Assembly: GCA_019113295.1 (NCBI GenBank) | Contig: DXHR01000037.1 | Location: forward strand, 1-42,084 | Direction of reading: 5' to 3' | DNA from: Candidatus Salinicoccus stercoripullorum | GTDB lineage: Bacteria; Bacillota; Bacilli; Staphylococcales; Salinicoccaceae | Length of the DNA stretch: 42,084 nt | Part shown: positions 38,743-42,084 of the stretch, piece after piece | Layout: each line of letters starts with the position of its first letter | How positions within the stretch are numbered: position 1 is the stretch's first letter | Notes under the pieces: generated by a model | What the model was told of the DNA's origin: nothing | Seen by the model: only the letters and a program-made list of their open reading frames with translations | Databases searched by the model: none | Translations under genes and position numbers: made by a program

Positions 38743-38771
38743 ATCATATCGTAATAAATTTCGGTTATCAA
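38743..38771 (-). promoter_or_regulatory. Promoter of the exporter leader
   Basis: Minus strand: TTGATA (38766-38771), 17-base spacer, TATGAT (38743-38748); each box has 5 of 6 consensus bases. Confidence 0.8.
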
Positions 38772-38786
38772 CACATTTTACAAATG

Positions 38787-38811
38787 TTACGGTGATGTAA
38801 TATCACTGTAA
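38787..38811 (+). promoter_or_regulatory. 25-bp dyad operator upstream of the NAD(P)-binding gene
   Basis: TTACGGTGAT (38787-38796), GTAAT, ATCACTGTAA (38802-38811): 10-bp arms with 9 of 10 matches. A TAATAT (38809-38814) at 17 bases from GTTACG (38786-38791) would put the dyad across the core promoter. A similar half-site, TTACAATGAC, lies at 38861-38870. The regulator is not identified, and no regulator gene is adjacent. Confidence 0.6.
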
Positions 38812-38831
38812 TATAAAACCTGATCAGACCG

Positions 38832-38852
38832 TCTCTTTTAAAATCAAAGAGA
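38832..38852 (+). promoter_or_regulatory. Inverted repeat in the 5' region of the NAD(P)-binding gene
   Basis: TCTCTTT (38832-38838) and AAAGAGA (38846-38852) form a perfect 7-bp inverted repeat with a 7-base loop. No T-run follows, so a terminator is unlikely. Confidence 0.4.
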
Positions 38853-38894
38853 TATTTATATTACAATGACAGTAAAAGCAAAGGAGCATCCAAT

Positions 38895-39515
38895 ATGAAT
38901 ATACTGTTGCTCGGTGCCACCGGGCGCGTCGGAAGCTGCATACTCAACCATGCCCTTGAAGCGGGTCACCATGTCAACGCCCTCGTCCGAAATACGGATA
39001 AGATCGAAAGACAAGATGAAAAACTGGGCATCATCTTGGGCAGCGTCCTGAATGCAGAAAGCATCAGGGAATCGATAGAGGAAGCCGATTTGGTCATAAG
39101 CGCCCTTGGAACAGACGGTGGCACCACCCTGTCCGAAAGCATGCCGCTCATCATCAAAGCCATGCAGGAGGAAGGAGTGGGGCGCATCATTACAATCGGC
39201 ACAGCCGGAATACTCGAAAGCCGTACCGAACCGGGAAAACTGCGCTACCAATCCAGTGAATCAAAACGCAGAACTGCGCGTGCTGCCAAAGAACACCATA
39301 AAGCATACACCCTTCTCGAAGATTCAGCACTCAACTGGACCATCATCTGTCCAACCTACCTGCCGGACGGAGAACGTACCGGGGAATACCGCACAGAGCG
39401 CAATCATCTTCCCGAAGGCGGAGGGAAGATTTCCGTCCCGGATACAGCAGAGTTCGCCTTCAGGCAGATTGAAGATGATGGATATATAAAAGCACGGGTG
39501 GGAATTGCGTACTGA
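38895..39515 (+). CDS. NAD(P)-binding atypical SDR (NmrA/BVR-B-like)
   Basis: Cytosolic Rossmann-fold protein of 206 residues. The nucleotide loop GATGRVG (residues 7-13) follows MNILLL; the second strand VNALVRNTDKIE suits NADP. The rest (DLVISALGTDGG, RIITIGTAGILES, WTIICPTYLPDG) follows NmrA-like / biliverdin-reductase-B-like proteins. Such proteins are often redox- or electrophile-induced; no catalytic substrate can be named. AAAGGAG lies 8 bases before the ATG. It converges on the permease gene with a 5-base gap and no visible terminator. Confidence 0.9.
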   Translation: MNILLLGATGRVGSCILNHALEAGHHVNALVRNTDKIERQDEKLGIILGSVLNAESIRESIEEADLVISALGTDGGTTLSESMPLIIKAMQEEGVGRIITIGTAGILESRTEPGKLRYQSSESKRRTARAAKEHHKAYTLLEDSALNWTIICPTYLPDGERTGEYRTERNHLPEGGGKISVPDTAEFAFRQIEDDGYIKARVGIAY

Positions 39516-39520
39516 TCCGG

Positions 39521-40822
39521 TTATACCCGGTCCCAATCCATGATGTTTTCTATCAACAGCGCCAGTGTGATTCCCACCAGCAGTCCGCTGCCTGCAAGCG
39601 GCTGGAGAAAGGCCGGCAGACTGGAAAAATAGGAAGCGGGGAATGTCATGATGACGATTCCTGTGAATAAGGGCACAGCGGACCGGTATACATTCAGTGC
39701 GTTGAATTTGACCCGACGGAAAAAACTGAAGGATGAATTCAGAAGCTGCAGATATGCTACAAACAATACGGCACTGCCTATGCTGAGCGGCATCATGGAA
39801 AAGAAGCTGCCTACCGGCGGGATGATTCCCATCATGCAGAACATGAAACCACCGAGTATGAAAGGCAGCCTTCTGATGATGCCGGTCTGATTCAGAAAAC
39901 CGATGGAAGAGACATATGGCGCGTAAGGCACCAGACCAAGGACACCTGCCAGGCCGGTGAAGAGTCCGGTAATCGTGAATGACGCACGCATCTGTGAAGG
40001 GGATGTCTCCGACTGATACAGTTCATCCGTCCCCTTCAGCGCACCGAAAGTATTGGCTGTATTCAACAGACCGGCCAGTACTGCAGTCAGTATGATCCCG
40101 GTGTCCCAGGCAGGTTTTCCAAGCGGGAACAGTTCGATATTAGCGGCGCCCGCCTTATTCATCGTGTCAGGCTGTTCAAAGACCAGGCTGAAAACCACCC
40201 ATCCGACGGCAATACCGATCAGCAGCGCATAGCGTCTGACACCCGGCGGTGCCTTGATGCTGATGAGGGCCACAATCACCGCAATGATGATGGAAAGAAG
40301 TGAAATGGACAGATCAATCCCAGCTTCATCCCCTGTATTCCCGAAGGGAATACCCAGCATGCCCTTCAAAAAGATCCCGATAAGCTGGCACCCGAACAAA
40401 AACATGAACACACCCATCACTGCCGGATTGAACAGTCTCGCAAGACGGGGGCCCAAACCGCTGATGCCGATGATCAGAGTCAGCACACCGGAGATCAAGA
40501 TGCCCACCGTCAGGCTTCCTCCGAGCACATCAAGCGGCATTCCCTGAGCAGCGGCAGTGGAAGCCAGAGCCAGAATCACCGCCCACCAGAGGCCGGACTG
40601 CCCTTCCATCACCGCCCTTCCATGGCCCGCCAGCGCCTGCATCATACATGCAACTCCGGTCACGATGAAGGAGAGCTGAAGCAGGCCCGCAACCTTTTCC
40701 TGGGAAAGCCCGAAAGCCGCTCCGACTGTAATCGGTATCACAACTATATTCGTGAAAATAAAAAAGAGCCATTGGAGCCCCGCAAGCCAGTCACCGGGGT
40801 TAAATAACCATTTCAATTTCAT
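39521..40822 (-). CDS. Nucleobase permease (NAT/NCS2 family)
   Basis: Integral membrane symporter of 433 residues with 12-14 hydrophobic segments. The family features are AGHGRAVMEGQSGLWWAVIL near 65-85, LLNTANTFGALKGTDELYQ (about 260-280) and LVPYAPYVSSIGFLNQTG (about 300-317), the equivalent of the NAT substrate motif. It resembles uracil/xanthine permeases of the Bacillus YbbY/PucJ kind; substrate is unassigned. The start is the ATG at 40822 with AAAGGGACGG upstream; the longer frame has no site. No purine riboswitch is seen upstream. Confidence 0.87.
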   Translation of the reverse strand: MKLKWLFNPGDWLAGLQWLFFIFTNIVVIPITVGAAFGLSQEKVAGLLQLSFIVTGVACMMQALAGHGRAVMEGQSGLWWAVILALASTAAAQGMPLDVLGGSLTVGILISGVLTLIIGISGLGPRLARLFNPAVMGVFMFLFGCQLIGIFLKGMLGIPFGNTGDEAGIDLSISLLSIIIAVIVALISIKAPPGVRRYALLIGIAVGWVVFSLVFEQPDTMNKAGAANIELFPLGKPAWDTGIILTAVLAGLLNTANTFGALKGTDELYQSETSPSQMRASFTITGLFTGLAGVLGLVPYAPYVSSIGFLNQTGIIRRLPFILGGFMFCMMGIIPPVGSFFSMMPLSIGSAVLFVAYLQLLNSSFSFFRRVKFNALNVYRSAVPLFTGIVIMTFPASYFSSLPAFLQPLAGSGLLVGITLALLIENIMDWDRV

Positions 40823-40940
40823 ACCGTCCCTTTCACTCCTTGATAATTGCTCTGCCGTGTTACCTCTACTATATCGACACCTCGTTTCCATCATTGTAAC
40901 TCAAAAGTAACTCCGATACCGTTTATATGAAGTAACATAT

Positions 40941-40989
40941 TTTACCGGCATGGATAAATCATATATAATAAAATAAAAAGTTACTTTTT
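40941..40989 (+). promoter_or_regulatory. Promoter and operator of the VOC gene
   Basis: TTTACC (40941-40946), 17-base spacer, TATAAT (40964-40969). A perfect 7+1+7 palindrome, AAAAAGT-T-ACTTTTT (40975-40989), sits at the predicted transcription start, and further AGTAAC motifs occur at about 40907 and 40931. A repressor bound there would block initiation. Confidence 0.6.
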
Positions 40990-41027
40990 ACATTAAAGAG
41001 ATGGATATGGCAGGAGGGGGTGAAGAT

Positions 41028-41402
41028 ATGAAATCATACTGGCTGAACATCCCGGTTAAAAACGTAGCAGCGTCCATGGAGTTCTTTGAAAAAATCGGTT
41101 TCGAAGTAAATGGCGGAGAAGATGATACCATGGCGCAGGTAATGGTTGGAGATCATCCGTTCCTGCTCTTCAAGGATGACGTTCTGCATACCTTCATCGG
41201 CGGAAACCTTGCTGACACCAATACGGGAAACGAATTTGTAATCTCTTTCAACATGGATACGAATGAGGAAGTAGATGACCTTTGTAAAAAGATCACACTG
41301 AATGGCGGATGGGTGTTGAAAGGCCCAGGAATCATCAAGGGATATTACGGCTGCCTGTTTACAGATCCCGACGGGCATAAGTACAATGTGATTGTCATGT
41401 AG
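41028..41402 (+). CDS. VOC-family (glyoxalase/bleomycin resistance-like) protein
   Basis: Small protein of 124 residues with two beta-alpha-beta-beta-beta modules: LNIPVKNVAASMEFFEKIGFEVN at the N-terminus and GCLFTDPDGHKYNVIVM at the C-terminus, both typical of the vicinal oxygen chelate fold. It resembles the PhnB/YaeR-type uncharacterised branch. A metal or drug ligand cannot be assigned. The start is the ATG at 41028, after AGGAGGGGG; the frame extends upstream through that site. Confidence 0.9.
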   Translation: MKSYWLNIPVKNVAASMEFFEKIGFEVNGGEDDTMAQVMVGDHPFLLFKDDVLHTFIGGNLADTNTGNEFVISFNMDTNEEVDDLCKKITLNGGWVLKGPGIIKGYYGCLFTDPDGHKYNVIVM

Positions 41403-41414
41403 CCGGAAAAACAG

Positions 41415-41443
41415 CGAGGCACCGGAAGTTTTCCGGTGCCTCG
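41415..41443 (+). terminator. Terminator of the VOC gene
   Basis: A perfect 13-bp stem (CGAGGCACCGGAA with its complement at 41431-41443) and 3-base loop, then TTTTAC. Confidence 0.93.
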
Positions 41444-41476
41444 TTTTACAATCAATTATGAATATATCTTTTGTTC

Positions 41477-41839
41477 CTACCAGTCAGAAGTGAAATACAG
41501 ATTGTATTTCCCGTAATCCAGGAACTTAGCATGATAGAAATCACCCGCTGCCTGATGGACATATGCATGATAAATGTGATCATACTTATAGGATCCGAAA
41601 AATGGTCCGGGAAACGTTGGCATAAGAAGATGCGCTTTTTCAGGATTATGCCGTATTTCGTTCAACATCAAATATACTTCATTGATCATTTCGTAAGTCA
41701 GTTTAACTTTGCCGCAGTTTTCAAGCTCGTATTGTTTAACGAAGTAACCCTGCAACGCATTGAACTTCCTGTAATAGCTGTATTCAATAACCTCTTCCGT
41801 TTCCTTATCCTCAAGATAAATATACATATCCAGTCCCAT
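41477..41839 (-). CDS. Small uncharacterised phage-type protein (MGLDMY family)
   Basis: Hypothetical protein of 120 residues. It begins MGLDMYIYLE and has YYRKFNALQGYFVKQY, features I associate with a family of small proteins found mostly in phages and mobile elements, with no known function. It is acidic and rich in tyrosine, with no membrane segment. Both this gene and the radC remnant next to it are visibly AT-richer than the rest of the window, which suggests transfer. Confidence 0.7.
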   Translation of the reverse strand: MGLDMYIYLEDKETEEVIEYSYYRKFNALQGYFVKQYELENCGKVKLTYEMINEVYLMLNEIRHNPEKAHLLMPTFPGPFFGSYKYDHIYHAYVHQAAGDFYHAKFLDYGKYNLYFTSDW

Positions 41840-41850
41840 TGTTACGCCCC

Positions 41851-42084
41851 CTATTTTATGTAATTCATTTCCTTTAGGCTGATATACTTTCCCGACCCTA
41901 TAATTATATGATCCAGGAAATCAACACCAATTATATCTCCGCATTCATGAAGCCTTTTAGTCACTTCAATGTCTTCTCTTGATGGAGACGGATCTTATCA
42001 AGAGTAAATTACTAAAAATCCATTAACATCAATGTTTTTACTTTAAGGACATATATTTAACGCATTAAATCAAAAGAAAAAATA
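41851..42084 (-). pseudogene. Decayed RadC/JAB-domain gene, 3' part
   Basis: The last 47 codons (41851-41994) read [20 protein letters not shown] and then [20 protein letters not shown], the C-terminus of RadC-type JAB/MPN proteins. Upstream in the same frame comes NIDVNGFLVIYS followed by two stop codons exactly where the zinc-binding HNHPSG motif should be, and more stops further up. The metal site is thus gone and the gene is dead. It may extend beyond the window. Small RadC copies are common on prophages and islands, which fits the neighbouring phage-type gene. Confidence 0.85.

Overview
The window looks like the chromosome of a moderately GC-rich member of the Staphylococcaceae, of the Salinicoccus/Jeotgalicoccus kind. 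The core block hisS-aspS, lytH-like amidase, dtd, rsh, apt, recJ, fused secDF, yajC, tgt, queA, ruvBA, obg, rpmA-prp-rplU and mreCD follows the order I know from Staphylococcus, but codon use is richer in G+C than in S. aureus. Promoters (TTGACA-17-TATAAT types), strong AGGAGG ribosome sites, T-box and S-box leaders and the cleavable L27 N-terminus are all Firmicute traits. The genus is an inference.

Positions 1-10,000 are an accessory stretch: a LacI-type repressor, an ASCH protein behind a truncated acetyltransferase, a MerR/TipAS regulator with its own operator, a quinone-oxidoreductase-like enzyme, a YitT membrane protein, and a minus-strand cluster (HExxH protein, AAC(6')-like acetyltransferase, EamA transporter, frameshifted uridine-kinase-like gene, another acetyltransferase). 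Facing these are an S66/MccF-like peptidase and a polyamine-acetyltransferase-like gene.

Positions 10,000-30,800 are housekeeping genes, nearly all on the minus strand and closely packed: translation (aspS, hisS under a T-box, dtd), stringent response (rsh), purine salvage (apt), repair (recJ, ruvAB), protein export (secDF, yajC), queuosine (tgt, queA), ribosome assembly (obg, rpmA, prp, rplU) and cell shape (mreCD).

Positions 31,000-38,800 hold a methionine uptake operon (metNIQ plus an aminotransferase) under a SAM-I riboswitch, then a heterodimeric ABC multidrug exporter with a long, structured 5' leader. That leader contains one copy of a 62-69-nt element; a second copy lies between the met operon and mreC. 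In both copies the element sits directly before an intrinsic terminator, keeps a compensatory base pair and has a promoter upstream. I do not recognise it, and it is the best candidate here for something undescribed.

Positions 38,800-42,084 hold a small NAD(P)-binding protein behind a large dyad operator, a nucleobase permease, a VOC protein, a small phage-type protein and a decayed radC. The last two are visibly AT-richer, suggesting the edge of a mobile-element remnant. I see no tRNA, rRNA, CRISPR array or intact insertion sequence.
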